From positions 1-64,000 of the forward strand of contig JBFWRU010000002.1 of NCBI GenBank assembly GCA_050248735.1: DNA of 64,000 nt, given 5' to 3'. Both the position numbers and the translations under genes were made by a program. The stretch is from JACKFE01 sp050248735 (lineage in GTDB: Bacteria; Nitrospirota; Nitrospiria; Nitrospirales; UBA8639). Positions 17,881 through 27,179 of this stretch are shown piece after piece. The notes beneath the pieces were generated by a model. It had not been told where the DNA came from. It made no database searches and saw nothing but the letters and a program-made list of their open reading frames with translations. Each line of letters starts with the position of its first letter. Positions within the stretch are counted from its first letter, which is position 1.

Positions 17881-19590
17881 CTAAGAATTTTCATTTATTT
17901 TATCTTGAATCCATTGGCAGGCTTGCGATGGAGGCACTTCGGTTTTTTGACCGGTTTTCCGATCTTTAATTTCAAGGATACCTTTGGCTAAGCCCTTGTC
18001 TCCTATGACTATTTGATAGGGCATTCCCAGCAAATCAGCATCGTTAAACTTCACGCCACCCCTCTCGTCCCGGTCGTCCATGAGTACATCCAAACCTTGG
18101 GATGAAAAGTCCTGGTAAAGTTCGCCTGCCATTTTTTGAGTGGCATATGATTTAATAACAGGGATGAGATGGACCTGAAAGGGTGCAATGGGGACCGGCC
18201 AACAAATACCTTTCTCGTCATGATTTTGTTCAATTGCCGATGCCGCTGTCCGACCAACACCGATTCCATAACACCCCATAATAGCCGGCAGGGTTTGTCC
18301 TTGAGCATCGAGAAAGGTGGCTCCCATTTGTTCGCTATATTTTGTGCCGAGCATAAATACATGCCCAACCTCAATGCCTCTTGCCGTCTCCATCGGATTC
18401 CCAGTAACGGGTGAAGGGTCTCCGGCTTGGGCTTGGCGAAAGTCTCCCGATCCGTCTATCCGAAAGTCCCGGTTCAGGTTTGCGTTCAAGTAATGCGTGT
18501 CTGGCTCATTGCCTCCAACGATGAAATTGTCCATGGCTGCCACAGCATAATCAGCCAAGATATGAATGTTCGAGAGGCCGATGGGTCCCACAAAGCCCAG
18601 GGGTGCTGAGGTGAACTGTGACACCAGATCAGGAGGGGCAAGGCACAGTTCGTGAATTCCCAAAAAGCGTTGGATTTTTATTTCATTGGCCTGATGGTCT
18701 CCACGGATCAGCACGGCTGTGATTTCTTTTTTCCCGGTTTGGTACAGCAAGGTTTTGACCAATCGGGTTGGAGGAACCTTCAGTAATGTGCAGACATCTT
18801 CGACCGACGTTGCCTGAGGGGTGGAGACCTTTTCAAGGGCAAAGGGAGTTCCGGGATTGTTGGAATCGGAGGGACTCAGGTGAGCCCGTTCCACATTTGC
18901 GGCATATTGGCTGGTGGGGTCATAGACGATCAGCTCCTCACCCGTATTGGCTAGAACCATAAATTCGTGGGAGGAAATTCCTCCAATGAGTCCGGTGTCG
19001 GCTTCAACCGGACGGAATTTCAAACCGGTTCGCGTAAAAATTCGACAATAGGCGTCGTACATGCCCTGGTAACTCTGCTTGGCCGCTGTTTCATCCTGAT
19101 CGAAGCTGTATGCGTCTTTCATGATGAATTCTCTGCCACGCATCAACCCGAAACGGGGGCGGATTTCGTCGCGAAATTTGGTTTGGATTTGATACATGGT
19201 GAGGGGAAGCTGGCGGTAGGACCGAACCTCTCGACGAAATAAATCCGTAATGACTTCCTCGTGGGTCGGCCCCAGGCAAAAGTCCCGATCATGCCGGTCT
19301 CGTAAACGAAATAGTTCCTTCCCATAGAAATCCCAGCGTCCGGTTTCCTGCCAGAGTTCGGCAGGGGACAGGACCGGCAAAAGTACTTCCTGTGCCCCCG
19401 CACGATTCATTTCCTCACGAATAATATTTTCGACTTTCCTGATGACTCTCAAGCCTAGAGGAAGATAGGAGTAAATTCCGGCAGCCACTTTGCGTATCAT
19501 ACCGGCCCGGAGCATGAGGCGGTGGCTGATGACTTCCGCTTCTCCAGGATCCTGACGCATGGTGGGAATGAAGGATGAAGACATTCGCAT
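17881..19590 (-). CDS. proS: Prolyl-tRNA synthetase (bacterial type with INS editing domain)
   Basis: A 569-residue class II synthetase charging tRNA-Pro. Motif 1 region is VLLPVLSPAELWQETGRW, motif 2 contains FRDEIRPRFGLMRGREFIMK, and motif 3 is CYGIGVGRTAASAIEQ. Between motifs 2 and 3 (about residues 230-380) lies the YbaK-like insertion domain that removes mischarged alanine (VEDVCTLLKVPPTRLVKTLL ... IRGDHQANEIK). The anticodon-binding domain is at the end (LDVLMDDRDERGGVKFNDAD). It is the last gene of the minus-strand run uppS-cdsA-dxr-rseP-proS, an order conserved in many bacteria. Confidence 0.97.
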   Translation of the reverse strand: MRMSSSFIPTMRQDPGEAEVISHRLMLRAGMIRKVAAGIYSYLPLGLRVIRKVENIIREEMNRAGAQEVLLPVLSPAELWQETGRWDFYGKELFRLRDRHDRDFCLGPTHEEVITDLFRREVRSYRQLPLTMYQIQTKFRDEIRPRFGLMRGREFIMKDAYSFDQDETAAKQSYQGMYDAYCRIFTRTGLKFRPVEADTGLIGGISSHEFMVLANTGEELIVYDPTSQYAANVERAHLSPSDSNNPGTPFALEKVSTPQATSVEDVCTLLKVPPTRLVKTLLYQTGKKEITAVLIRGDHQANEIKIQRFLGIHELCLAPPDLVSQFTSAPLGFVGPIGLSNIHILADYAVAAMDNFIVGGNEPDTHYLNANLNRDFRIDGSGDFRQAQAGDPSPVTGNPMETARGIEVGHVFMLGTKYSEQMGATFLDAQGQTLPAIMGCYGIGVGRTAASAIEQNHDEKGICWPVPIAPFQVHLIPVIKSYATQKMAGELYQDFSSQGLDVLMDDRDERGGVKFNDADLLGMPYQIVIGDKGLAKGILEIKDRKTGQKTEVPPSQACQWIQDKINENS

Positions 19591-19666
19591 AGAAATACCT
19601 GCTTGAGGGTCAATAAATAATACGATTGAGAGTGAAAATTCTGAAGATAGTCGCCTGACCGGGTGG

Positions 19667-21061
19667 TTATTGCAGTAAGCGGCTGATGTCGTTCCAGGTT
19701 GCGTAGGCCATCAGAAAAAGCAGCAGCACCATCCCGACTTGTTGGGCCATTTCCCGTGACCGTTCTCCCAGTGGGCGGCCCAGGATTGCCTCACAGGCAA
19801 AAAAGAACAAATGGCCGCCATCAAGAATGGGAATAGGAAGCAGATTTAAAATTCCCAGATTAATGCTGAGAATGGCGATCAGCCAGGCTACACTTCCCAG
19901 GCCCTGTTGGGCTTGCTCACCAGAGATGCTGGCGATCATGAGAGGCCCGCCAAGGTTTTTGCTGGAGATTTCCCCCATGATAAGCTTGATAAGGCCTTCC
20001 ACTGTCAATTCACACCAATTCCAGGTGGCTTTCAGGCCTTCCCATGGGGCCAAGAGGAGCGAATCAGTCTGGAGAATAGTGCCGGCACCGGACAGTTTAA
20101 TGCCGATTCTTCCAACGGAGATCTCATTTCCGTCGGGTCCTTTGACTGTTTCCTCTTGTGGGGTGATGGAAATCTGAATCGTTCTGCCTCCTCTGGCCAC
20201 AGTCATTTGGAGTAGTTCACCTGGATGATGGCGGACGAGTTCCGTCATTTGTGACCAGGTTGCAATTGGCGTATCGTTCATTTGAAGAATGCGGTCATCT
20301 TTCTGGAGCCCGGCGGTCATGGCTGGGGTATCCGGAATCACTCCACCCACAATAGGAGCATGGTCTTCAATGCCCAGAAGATATTGTGGGGAGTCCGGCT
20401 GGTCCGGAGAAATCTCAACCTTTGGAGTGATAATCAGGGTTTTGACGGACTCATCACGCACGACATCCAAGGTGACGGGGCGGCCGCCCCTGTCTTTCAC
20501 GACTGTGTAGAGTTCCACGAGAGTGGACACCTCGGTGTCATTAGCACGGATAATACGATCCTGAAGCTGAAGCCCTGCCTGCTCTGCCGGAGACCCGGGA
20601 ATTATGGCTTCCACCACGGGGGCCATATTCTCAATATTGGGAACAAAGATTGGCGACCCGAGGGCAAGCATGGCCGTAAAAATAAGATAGCTTAAGAGGA
20701 AATTAAACCCTGGTCCGGCAGCCACAATAAGCATTTTATGGGGCAACGATTGGTGAATAAACGATTGCCGTTGCTCCGAAGCTGAAATAGGTTCTCCCCC
20801 ATCTTCACCAAAGAGTTTGACGTATCCACCTAAGGGAATGGCAGAAACCAAATATTCCGTATCGCCGACTTGTCGTCCGATGAGTTTTGGTCCGAATCCC
20901 AGGGAAAACTTGAGGACTTTGACGCCCACCCAACGAGCGGCCAAATAGTGGCCGTACTCGTGGAACGAGACCAGGACTCCGAGAACTAGAAGGAACCACC
21001 AAATTTTTTGGCCGAACACATAGAGGGAGTCCGGGGAGAAAAGAAAAAAGTTATGAATCAT
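19667..21061 (-). CDS. rseP: RIP metalloprotease RseP (site-2 protease)
   Basis: A 464-residue inner-membrane zinc protease that cleaves anti-sigma factors within the membrane. The zinc motif HEYGH is at residues 34-38 in the first helix. Two PDZ domains follow at roughly 130-210 and 225-300 (VVEAIIPGSPAEQAGLQLQD and GGVIPDTPAMTAGLQKDDRI). The second catalytic segment LNLLPIPILDGGH supplies the third metal ligand. The C-terminal helix is complete. It lies 31 bases after dxr and before proS, the conserved neighbourhood. No anti-sigma factor gene is present in the window. Confidence 0.95.
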   Translation of the reverse strand: MIHNFFLFSPDSLYVFGQKIWWFLLVLGVLVSFHEYGHYLAARWVGVKVLKFSLGFGPKLIGRQVGDTEYLVSAIPLGGYVKLFGEDGGEPISASEQRQSFIHQSLPHKMLIVAAGPGFNFLLSYLIFTAMLALGSPIFVPNIENMAPVVEAIIPGSPAEQAGLQLQDRIIRANDTEVSTLVELYTVVKDRGGRPVTLDVVRDESVKTLIITPKVEISPDQPDSPQYLLGIEDHAPIVGGVIPDTPAMTAGLQKDDRILQMNDTPIATWSQMTELVRHHPGELLQMTVARGGRTIQISITPQEETVKGPDGNEISVGRIGIKLSGAGTILQTDSLLLAPWEGLKATWNWCELTVEGLIKLIMGEISSKNLGGPLMIASISGEQAQQGLGSVAWLIAILSINLGILNLLPIPILDGGHLFFFACEAILGRPLGERSREMAQQVGMVLLLFLMAYATWNDISRLLQ

Positions 21062-21092
21062 GATGAATCTTCAGTGTATCCAACTCAGCGGT

Positions 21093-22262
21093 TTAGACAA
21101 AGGAAGACGCGCAGGGTTTGAGGAACTGGGCAGCTGTTGTCCTGGCCCATTGGTCCACTTCCAAAATTTCCTCCAATGAGGATAAGGGTGAAGGATGGTA
21201 TGCGTCCATGGTTTCGGCAATGATCTTCGGAATGTCCAAAAATCGAATCTGGTTGTCCAGAAAGGCTTGAACGGCGATTTCATTGGCCGCATTGAGAGTG
21301 GCAGGCAATCCATTCCCATCGGCCAGGGCATTATAGGCTAATTGGAGACAGGGAAATTTTGCCGTGTCTGGTTGATAAAAGGTCAATTGTCCAATCTTCC
21401 ATAAATCCAATACCGGAGGATTCAAGGGAACCCGCTCCGGATATTTCATCGCATAGGAGATCGGCGTACGCATGTCAGGATGACCCAGTTGAGCGATAAC
21501 CGAGCCATCGCAATATTCTACCATGGAGTGAATGATACTTTCTCGGTGGATCACGACTTCAATTTGAGCCGGAGGGAGATCAAACAGCCATTTGGCCTCA
21601 ATCACCTCCAGTCCTTTATTCATGAGAGTCGAAGAGTCGATGGTAATTTTTGCCCCCATTTTCCAATTGGGGTGCTTCAGGGCCTGTTCCGGAGTCACAT
21701 GGGCGAGGGCCGATTGTTCCCAATCCCCAAATGGCCCACCGGAAGCCGTTAAGACCACACGGCGAATATCCGTTTTCCGGTGCCCTTCCATCGATTGAAA
21801 GATGGCGCTATGTTCGCTGTCGATGGGGAAAATGGTGACTCCGTGTTTGTGAGCTTCGTCTTGCATGAGTTGCCCGGCCATGACCATGGGCTCTTTATTG
21901 GCAAGAGCCACGGTTTTCCCGGCTTTGATTGCGGCCAAGGTAGGTTTCAGCCCGGCTCCCCCTACAATGGCAGAGATGACCAAATCTCCTTGGGAAAGAC
22001 CTGCGACGGCACACAGGCCTTCTTCGCCCTCCAGAATTTCAACCGATCGATTCCCGATCATGGTTCGTAGGGTTTTGGCTGCTTCGGGACAGGAAAGGGC
22101 CACGACCTTCGGTTGAAAAAGCCGGATTTGCTCGGCTAATACCTCGGCCTTGGATCCAGCCGCGAGACCTACAATCCGGAAATCCTCCGGAAATTTTGAC
22201 ACGATATCAAGAGTGCTGGCTCCAATAGAACCGGTGGACCCCAGAATGACAATGTTTTTCAC
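21093..22262 (-). CDS. dxr: 1-deoxy-D-xylulose-5-phosphate reductoisomerase
   Basis: A 389-residue enzyme making 2-C-methyl-D-erythritol 4-phosphate, the committed step of the MEP isoprenoid pathway. The NADPH site is GSTGSIGASTLDIV at the N-terminus. The metal and substrate residues lie in FPIDSEHSAIFQ and in the SGGPFGDW and MGAKITIDSSTLMNKGLE segments. NAANEIAVQAFL is near the end. Its isoprenoid products feed both UppS (cell-wall carrier lipid) and the squalene genes further along, so the window contains linked parts of the terpenoid supply. Confidence 0.97.
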   Translation of the reverse strand: MKNIVILGSTGSIGASTLDIVSKFPEDFRIVGLAAGSKAEVLAEQIRLFQPKVVALSCPEAAKTLRTMIGNRSVEILEGEEGLCAVAGLSQGDLVISAIVGGAGLKPTLAAIKAGKTVALANKEPMVMAGQLMQDEAHKHGVTIFPIDSEHSAIFQSMEGHRKTDIRRVVLTASGGPFGDWEQSALAHVTPEQALKHPNWKMGAKITIDSSTLMNKGLEVIEAKWLFDLPPAQIEVVIHRESIIHSMVEYCDGSVIAQLGHPDMRTPISYAMKYPERVPLNPPVLDLWKIGQLTFYQPDTAKFPCLQLAYNALADGNGLPATLNAANEIAVQAFLDNQIRFLDIPKIIAETMDAYHPSPLSSLEEILEVDQWARTTAAQFLKPCASSFV

Positions 22263-22295
22263 GATGTCCTCTCCTCAGGATGAAAAACAACCAGT

Positions 22296-23192
22296 TTACG
22301 AGCCAAGCCCAATGAACAAGGCATAATAATAGAAAGCAGGGGCCGATAACAAAAGGCTATCAATCCGGTCCAGCACCCCACCATGACCTGGAATAAGTGT
22401 TCCGGAATCTTTGACCTGCACACTGCGCTTGATAGCGGATTCTGTCAGATCGCCTAGGGTACCGCAAATGGCCAAAAGAATGCCCAGTATCGCGCTGTGC
22501 GGCAACGACATCACTGAAAAAAACCACAGATGACAAAGAATCGCCCCAATCAGAGAAAAGAGGATGCCTCCCAGGAATCCCTCGATCGTTTTCTTGGGGC
22601 TGAGCACCGGAGCAAGGGGATGACGGCCAAAAGTCAGGCCGAAGACAAAGCCTCCGGTATCCGATAGCCAGGTCACAATCAATACAAAAAAGACCATGGT
22701 GATTCCCTGAGGCAACTGTCTGATTTGAATGAAATATCCAAAGAGCAGTGCTACATAGAAGATGCCGAAGATATAGCCCATCCACTTTGGCATCCACTGC
22801 CGCATTTTGTGATGGTTCAGAAAAAAACCGGCAAGAATCACGAGGGTTAGCCCCAAGGCCACTGCTAGGAGTGGAGGCGTGACGTTGCCGTGCATGAGAA
22901 GCAGAATTCCCGCCGCACTGAAAAAGCACAGGAAGTGTGAAATCCCCAAGCGGGGATTCCCAAAATACATACTGAGAAATTCCCACAACGCGAGTAACAC
23001 TGTCATCCCTACAAAAACCGAGAAGAGCCACGGAGGGCTATAGGCAATCCCGCCATAAAGAAGAGGGATAACAGCAAATGCCGTATAAAACCGGCGAGGG
23101 TCGATACGTTTTTTCGGGGGGGATAATCCTAAGGGTTCTTCGGGTTGGGAAGACGGGTTGGACCGGTCGGACAATGACACGAGCCGGCTCAA
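22296..23192 (-). CDS. cdsA: Phosphatidate cytidylyltransferase (CDP-diacylglycerol synthase)
   Basis: A multi-helix membrane protein of up to 298 residues that makes CDP-diacylglycerol for phospholipid synthesis. The family signature is present: SDTGGFVFGLTFGRHPL followed by SPKKTIEGFLGG, and later LGDLTESAIKRSVQVKDSGTL and PGHGGVLDRIDSL. The annotated start is TTG at 23192, one base after the uppS stop; a GTG four codons in is an alternative. The N-terminus carries a proline- and serine-rich cytoplasmic leader of about 30 residues before the first helix. It is co-directional and tightly packed with uppS and dxr. Confidence 0.93.
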   Translation of the reverse strand: MSRLVSLSDRSNPSSQPEEPLGLSPPKKRIDPRRFYTAFAVIPLLYGGIAYSPPWLFSVFVGMTVLLALWEFLSMYFGNPRLGISHFLCFFSAAGILLLMHGNVTPPLLAVALGLTLVILAGFFLNHHKMRQWMPKWMGYIFGIFYVALLFGYFIQIRQLPQGITMVFFVLIVTWLSDTGGFVFGLTFGRHPLAPVLSPKKTIEGFLGGILFSLIGAILCHLWFFSVMSLPHSAILGILLAICGTLGDLTESAIKRSVQVKDSGTLIPGHGGVLDRIDSLLLSAPAFYYYALFIGLGS

Positions 23193-23193
23193 T

Positions 23194-23979
23194 CTACAAT
23201 GAAACAGCTTGGGTTACCCGTCCATACCGGCGTTCACGTTTTTGGTAGTCCAAAAGCGCGTGGAGGGTTTCCAGCCGGCGAAATTCAGGCCAGAGGGTTT
23301 TGGTGAAGTACAATTCGGTATAGGCAATTTGCCAGGGAAGAAAGTTGCTGATGCGGTTTTCTCCCGAGGTGCGAATGAGCAGGTCCGGGTCGGGAAGTCC
23401 ATGCGTATATAAATATTGTTCGAAGAGGGGCTCGTCGATTTGAGAGGGTGCTAAGGACCCCATTTCCACTTCCACCGCAATTTGGCGTATGGCATCAATG
23501 ATTTCGGCACGACCTCCGTAACTCAAAGCCACAGATAGAGTGCGTTCGGTGAAATGCTGCGTCTCCTCGGCGACTTCTGACACCAATGCATGCACCGAAG
23601 GGGGTAATTGGTGCAATCTGCCAATGGGACGGAATCGCACGCGTCGTTTTTGGAATAATGCTCGTTCCTCCTGGAGATACCGTTCCAGCAAATTCATGAG
23701 TAATTGGATTTCCAGTTTGGGACGGTTCCAGTTCTCCTGTGAAAAGGCATAGATCGTGACGTAGGGAATATTCAATTCATGGCTGACTTCCAGGACATCC
23801 TGGAGTGCCCTGAGTCCTTCTTGATGTCCCGCTATGCGTTGAAGTCCTCGTTGGGCTGCCCATCGACCATTCCCATCCATGATGATGGCCATATGACGAG
23901 GCATGAGGTCCGGATCGAGTTGGGCTCGCAGGTCCGATTCGGAGGCCTGAGAGGGATCAAACGTTTTTAATTCATCCAT
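23194..23979 (-). CDS. uppS: Undecaprenyl diphosphate synthase
   Basis: A 261-residue cis-prenyltransferase that extends farnesyl diphosphate to the C55 carrier lipid for peptidoglycan and O-antigen. The catalytic aspartate is Asp35 in AIIMDGNGRWA. YVTIYAFSQENWNRP, the SYGGRAEIIDA block and PDLLIRTSGENRISNFLPWQ are typical. A non-conserved leader of about 25 residues precedes the domain. It heads the operon; a candidate promoter lies about 95 bases upstream. The usual upstream neighbours pyrH and frr are not here, since the divergent tldD takes that place. Confidence 0.96.
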   Translation of the reverse strand: MDELKTFDPSQASESDLRAQLDPDLMPRHMAIIMDGNGRWAAQRGLQRIAGHQEGLRALQDVLEVSHELNIPYVTIYAFSQENWNRPKLEIQLLMNLLERYLQEERALFQKRRVRFRPIGRLHQLPPSVHALVSEVAEETQHFTERTLSVALSYGGRAEIIDAIRQIAVEVEMGSLAPSQIDEPLFEQYLYTHGLPDPDLLIRTSGENRISNFLPWQIAYTELYFTKTLWPEFRRLETLHALLDYQKRERRYGRVTQAVSL

Positions 23980-24072
23980 GGATGAGGTGTCAGCACGAGT
24001 GAAAGGGGAACGAAGGTGTTGGTTCGTATGGAATGGAAAGAGATTGCCATCAATCCTTTCATATATAAGATC

Positions 24073-24101
24073 AGTCTAATAATGCCATAGATTCTTGTCA
24101 A
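24073..24101 (-). promoter_or_regulatory. Candidate sigma-70 promoter for uppS-cdsA-dxr-rseP-proS
   Basis: Minus-strand TTGACA (24101-24096) with a 17-base spacer and TAGACT (24078-24073). It points to uppS, whose ATG is 94 bases further on. The -35 is perfect and the -10 matches four of six. Confidence 0.5.
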
Positions 24102-24125
24102 ATTGCTCGAACCCGTGCATGAAAA

Positions 24126-24154
24126 TTGCGCCATCCTGGATGTTGGGCTATACT
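24126..24154 (+). promoter_or_regulatory. Candidate sigma-70 promoter for tldD
   Basis: TTGCGC (24126-24131), a 17-base spacer and TATACT (24149-24154), five of six in the -10. It lies 42 bases before the tldD ATG and is divergent from the uppS promoter. Confidence 0.45.
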
Positions 24155-24196
24155 CCCGATTCGCCTGAAAACATCATGAAATTTGAATAGGTGATT

Positions 24197-25624
24197 ATGG
24201 TTCCGAGTCCCTCAGACTTCGCTCTTCAGGAAACAGACCTCCTTCAAGCCTTGGATAAAGCCATAGCCCGTGATGTGGACTTTGCCGACATGTATATCGA
24301 GTCCACCATTTCGGAGTCGGTCTCCATGGAGGAAAGTCTCGTTAAGCGGGCAGTGAAAAGTATTGGACAGGGCGCGGGCGTTCGGGCCATTGCCGGGGAT
24401 CGCACGGGATTTGCCTATTCGGATGACTTGTCTGTGAAGGATTTGGAAATCGCTGCAGAAACGGCCCGGTATATCGCCGATTCACCACGGGGCGATCAGC
24501 CGCTTGCCGTGACTCATCGGGAAGCTCCCTCCCATAATCTGTATCCCCTTTCCCAACCCCTATCCGAAGTTTCGACACAAGAACGGGTAGAATTATTGAA
24601 TGCGATCGATCTTGAAGCCCGGCAATACGATTCCCGTATTACCAAAGTGATGGCTTCCATCAATACCGAACAAAAGATATTTCTGGTTGTGAATACGGAA
24701 GGCCAGTTGGTGGGGGATATGCAGCCATTGGCCCGGCTTCAAGTGACCTGTATCGCAGAGGAAGGTCCCAACCGTCAGGTAGGCACCTTTGGCGGTGGCG
24801 GCCGGGTCGGGTTTTCCTTTTTTATGGAACAGGGGCGCGCATTGGAATATGCCCGGCAGGCGGCTCGGCAGGCGATTGTGAACTTAGGTGCGATAGACGC
24901 TCCCGCTGGGACCATGCCGGTGGTGTTGGCCGGAGGTTGGCCGGGGATTCTTCTGCATGAAGCCATCGGGCATGGATTGGAGGCCGACTTTAATCGGCGG
25001 AAGACCTCAGCCTTCAGTGATTTGGTGGGGCAATCCGTGGCTTCCGAACTCTGTACAATTGTGGATGATGGTACCCTCCCATTTCGGCGGGGTTCCATGA
25101 ATGTGGATGATGAAGGGACGTCGACAACCCGAACGATGTTGATTGAAAAAGGTGTGCTGCGCGGATATATCACGGATCGCATGAATGCCAAACTGATGGG
25201 CATTCCTCTGACCGGCAATGGTCGGCGTGAAGACTTTCGAAGTATGGTGCTCCCACGGATGACCAATACCTTTATGCTGGCAGGTGAATCCGATCCCGAA
25301 GACATCATTCGCTCCGTTAAAAAAGGCTTGTATGCCGTGTCATTTGGGGGAGGACAGGTGGATATTACCAGCGGGAAATTTGTCTTTTCTGCCAGCGAAG
25401 CCTACGTGATTGAAGATGGAAAAGTGACTCGCCCGGTTAAGGGAGCCACCCTCATTGGGAATGGACCTGATGTGCTCAAGCGAGTGTCCATGGTTGGCCA
25501 TGATCTGAAGCTGGATGAGGGTATCGGCACCTGCGGAAAAGAAGGCCAATCGGTTCCTGTTGGCGTTGGGCTCCCAACCATTCGAATCGAGGAAATGACC
25601 ATTGGTGGAACGGCCATGGCCTGA
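24197..25624 (+). CDS. tldD: Metalloprotease TldD
   Basis: A 475-residue zinc peptidase subunit. The catalytic motif HEAIGH is at residues 254-259 (GILLHEAIGHGLEADFN). The C-terminal half has GSMNVDDEGT, MTNTFMLAGESDPEDII and the GKFVFSASEAYVIEDGKVT block typical of TldD. With PmbA/TldE it forms a heterodimeric protease that trims unfolded peptides, for example ribosomally made microcins and the CcdA antitoxin in E. coli. ATG at 24197 is preferred to GTG at 24191 because AGGTGA lies just upstream. pmbA follows after 76 bases. Confidence 0.95.
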   Translation: MVPSPSDFALQETDLLQALDKAIARDVDFADMYIESTISESVSMEESLVKRAVKSIGQGAGVRAIAGDRTGFAYSDDLSVKDLEIAAETARYIADSPRGDQPLAVTHREAPSHNLYPLSQPLSEVSTQERVELLNAIDLEARQYDSRITKVMASINTEQKIFLVVNTEGQLVGDMQPLARLQVTCIAEEGPNRQVGTFGGGGRVGFSFFMEQGRALEYARQAARQAIVNLGAIDAPAGTMPVVLAGGWPGILLHEAIGHGLEADFNRRKTSAFSDLVGQSVASELCTIVDDGTLPFRRGSMNVDDEGTSTTRTMLIEKGVLRGYITDRMNAKLMGIPLTGNGRREDFRSMVLPRMTNTFMLAGESDPEDIIRSVKKGLYAVSFGGGQVDITSGKFVFSASEAYVIEDGKVTRPVKGATLIGNGPDVLKRVSMVGHDLKLDEGIGTCGKEGQSVPVGVGLPTIRIEEMTIGGTAMA

Positions 25625-25642
25625 TCCCATCCCAGGATGTTT

Positions 25643-25656
25643 CTGTCACGTGACAG
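25643..25656. repeat. Perfect 14-bp palindrome between tldD and pmbA
   Basis: The sequence CTGTCACGTGACAG reads the same on both strands. It sits in the 76-base gap between tldD and pmbA, 44 bases before the pmbA start. It has no U-tract and no loop, so it looks more like an operator than a terminator. Confidence 0.5.
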
Positions 25657-25700
25657 TTCCGTTTATACCGTATGTTTCATGAGCGAATGATTGGGAGTAT

Positions 25701-27071
25701 ATGAGTCAAGTCCCTTCCATGCCCACAGTTCATTTTTCCGACTTGGCGGCCGCAGTGTTGGAGCGGGCCAAGGTTGCAGGCGCCAGCGAAGCGGATGTGT
25801 TGCTTGCTGAAGGCGATGGCCTGTCGGTTCAAGTGCGCTTGTCCAAAGTGGATCGGCTGTCCAAGGCCAGAGAAAAAATATTAGGGATCCGGATTTTTTT
25901 CGGAAAGCGATCCGCGAGTGCCTCCACCTCAGACTTTTCCGAAGCCTCGTTGAACCGGTTAGTGGATGATACGTGCAGTCTGGCTAAAGCGGTCGTGGAA
26001 GATCCGACATCAGGATTGCCGGATGCCGATCAATATGCCACGTCCTTTCCTGATCTGGATCTCACGGATACCAGGAAATTAACGGTTGAAGAGGAAATCG
26101 ATTTAGCGAAGCGAGCCGAACAGGCGGCTTTTTCTGCTGATGCCCGGATTACCAATTCTGAAGGTGCGGACTGTTCTTCGAATGCCGGGTCTGTTCTTTT
26201 GGCTAATAGCCACGGATTTGTGGGGTCTTATGCCAATACGTCGTATTCCTTGTCGGTATCCCCCATTGCACACGAAGGCAACGGGGGCGGTATGCAACGG
26301 GACTATTGGTATTCCGTTGCAAGGAAATTCCATCAATTAGAGGATCCGGAACGCGTGGGCAGGGAAGCGGCCAGACGGACGGTCCGTCGCCTCGGCAGCC
26401 ACCGTATGACCACTCAAGAGGTGCCGGTCATTTATGATCCGGAAGTCGCCAAGGGATTGTTGGGGCATCTCGCTTCGGCCGTGTCGGGATATGCATTATA
26501 TAAAGGGGCATCTTTTTTACAGGGTCAATTAGAGAAATCGATTGCCTCCGATTTGGTGACCGTCGTGGATGATGGGCGGTTGCCTGGTGGATTCGGGTCC
26601 CGGCCGTTTGATGGAGAAGGGGTGCCCACTCGAAGGACTATGGTGGTGGAAAAGGGGAAATTGACCAATTATCTCCTCGATACCTATTCCGGGAGAAAAC
26701 TGAAGATGCCTTCAACGGGAAATGCGTCACGATCCGTTGGTGAAAATCCAACTGTTTCCGCCACGAACTTATTTCTTCACCCCGGCACTTATTCTCCGGA
26801 AGACATTCTTTGTTCGGTAAAAAAAGGGTTGCTGGTGACGGAACTGATCGGGTTCGGCATTAACATGGTCACCGGGGATTATTCCAGAGGGGCGGTGGGT
26901 TTTTGGATCGAGAATGGGGAAATTACCTATCCCGTGGAAGAAGTCACGATTGCCGGAAATTTGAAATCCATGTTCAATGATATTGAAATGGTGGGCAATG
27001 ATCTGGAGTTTCGTGGAAGGATTGCGAGTCCGACTATCAAGATCCGGAAGATGACAGTGGCGGGGCAATAG
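25701..27071 (+). CDS. pmbA: TldD/PmbA family protein (TldE-like partner)
   Basis: A 456-residue protein of the PmbA/TldE family. It lacks the HExxxH zinc motif of TldD, as expected for the non-catalytic subunit. Family blocks include VQVRLSKVDRLSKAREKILG, GFVGSYANTSYSLSVSPIAH, VIYDPEVAKGLLGHLASAVSG and the C-terminal GNDLEFRGRIASPTIKIRKM. Residues about 300-340 (GEGVPTRRTMVVEKGKLTNY) match the TldE channel region. It follows tldD on the same strand and very likely encodes the partner subunit. The ATG at 25701 has GGGAGTAT just upstream. Confidence 0.92.
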   Translation: MSQVPSMPTVHFSDLAAAVLERAKVAGASEADVLLAEGDGLSVQVRLSKVDRLSKAREKILGIRIFFGKRSASASTSDFSEASLNRLVDDTCSLAKAVVEDPTSGLPDADQYATSFPDLDLTDTRKLTVEEEIDLAKRAEQAAFSADARITNSEGADCSSNAGSVLLANSHGFVGSYANTSYSLSVSPIAHEGNGGGMQRDYWYSVARKFHQLEDPERVGREAARRTVRRLGSHRMTTQEVPVIYDPEVAKGLLGHLASAVSGYALYKGASFLQGQLEKSIASDLVTVVDDGRLPGGFGSRPFDGEGVPTRRTMVVEKGKLTNYLLDTYSGRKLKMPSTGNASRSVGENPTVSATNLFLHPGTYSPEDILCSVKKGLLVTELIGFGINMVTGDYSRGAVGFWIENGEITYPVEEVTIAGNLKSMFNDIEMVGNDLEFRGRIASPTIKIRKMTVAGQ

Positions 27072-27179
27072 AAAAATCATGCGGGAGAAAGAGGTCAGAA
27101 GGGATCTGTTCTTTGGAGGGGAGTGTGGTTGCATTCGATCCCCATATTATCATTGTAGATTATAGAGGATGGTGTCGTT

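Noticed and set aside
17797..17991. Small plus-strand frame with GAGGATATAT before its ATG
   Set aside because: It overlaps the 3' end of proS by over 100 bases on the opposite strand, and its second half is the antisense of that gene.
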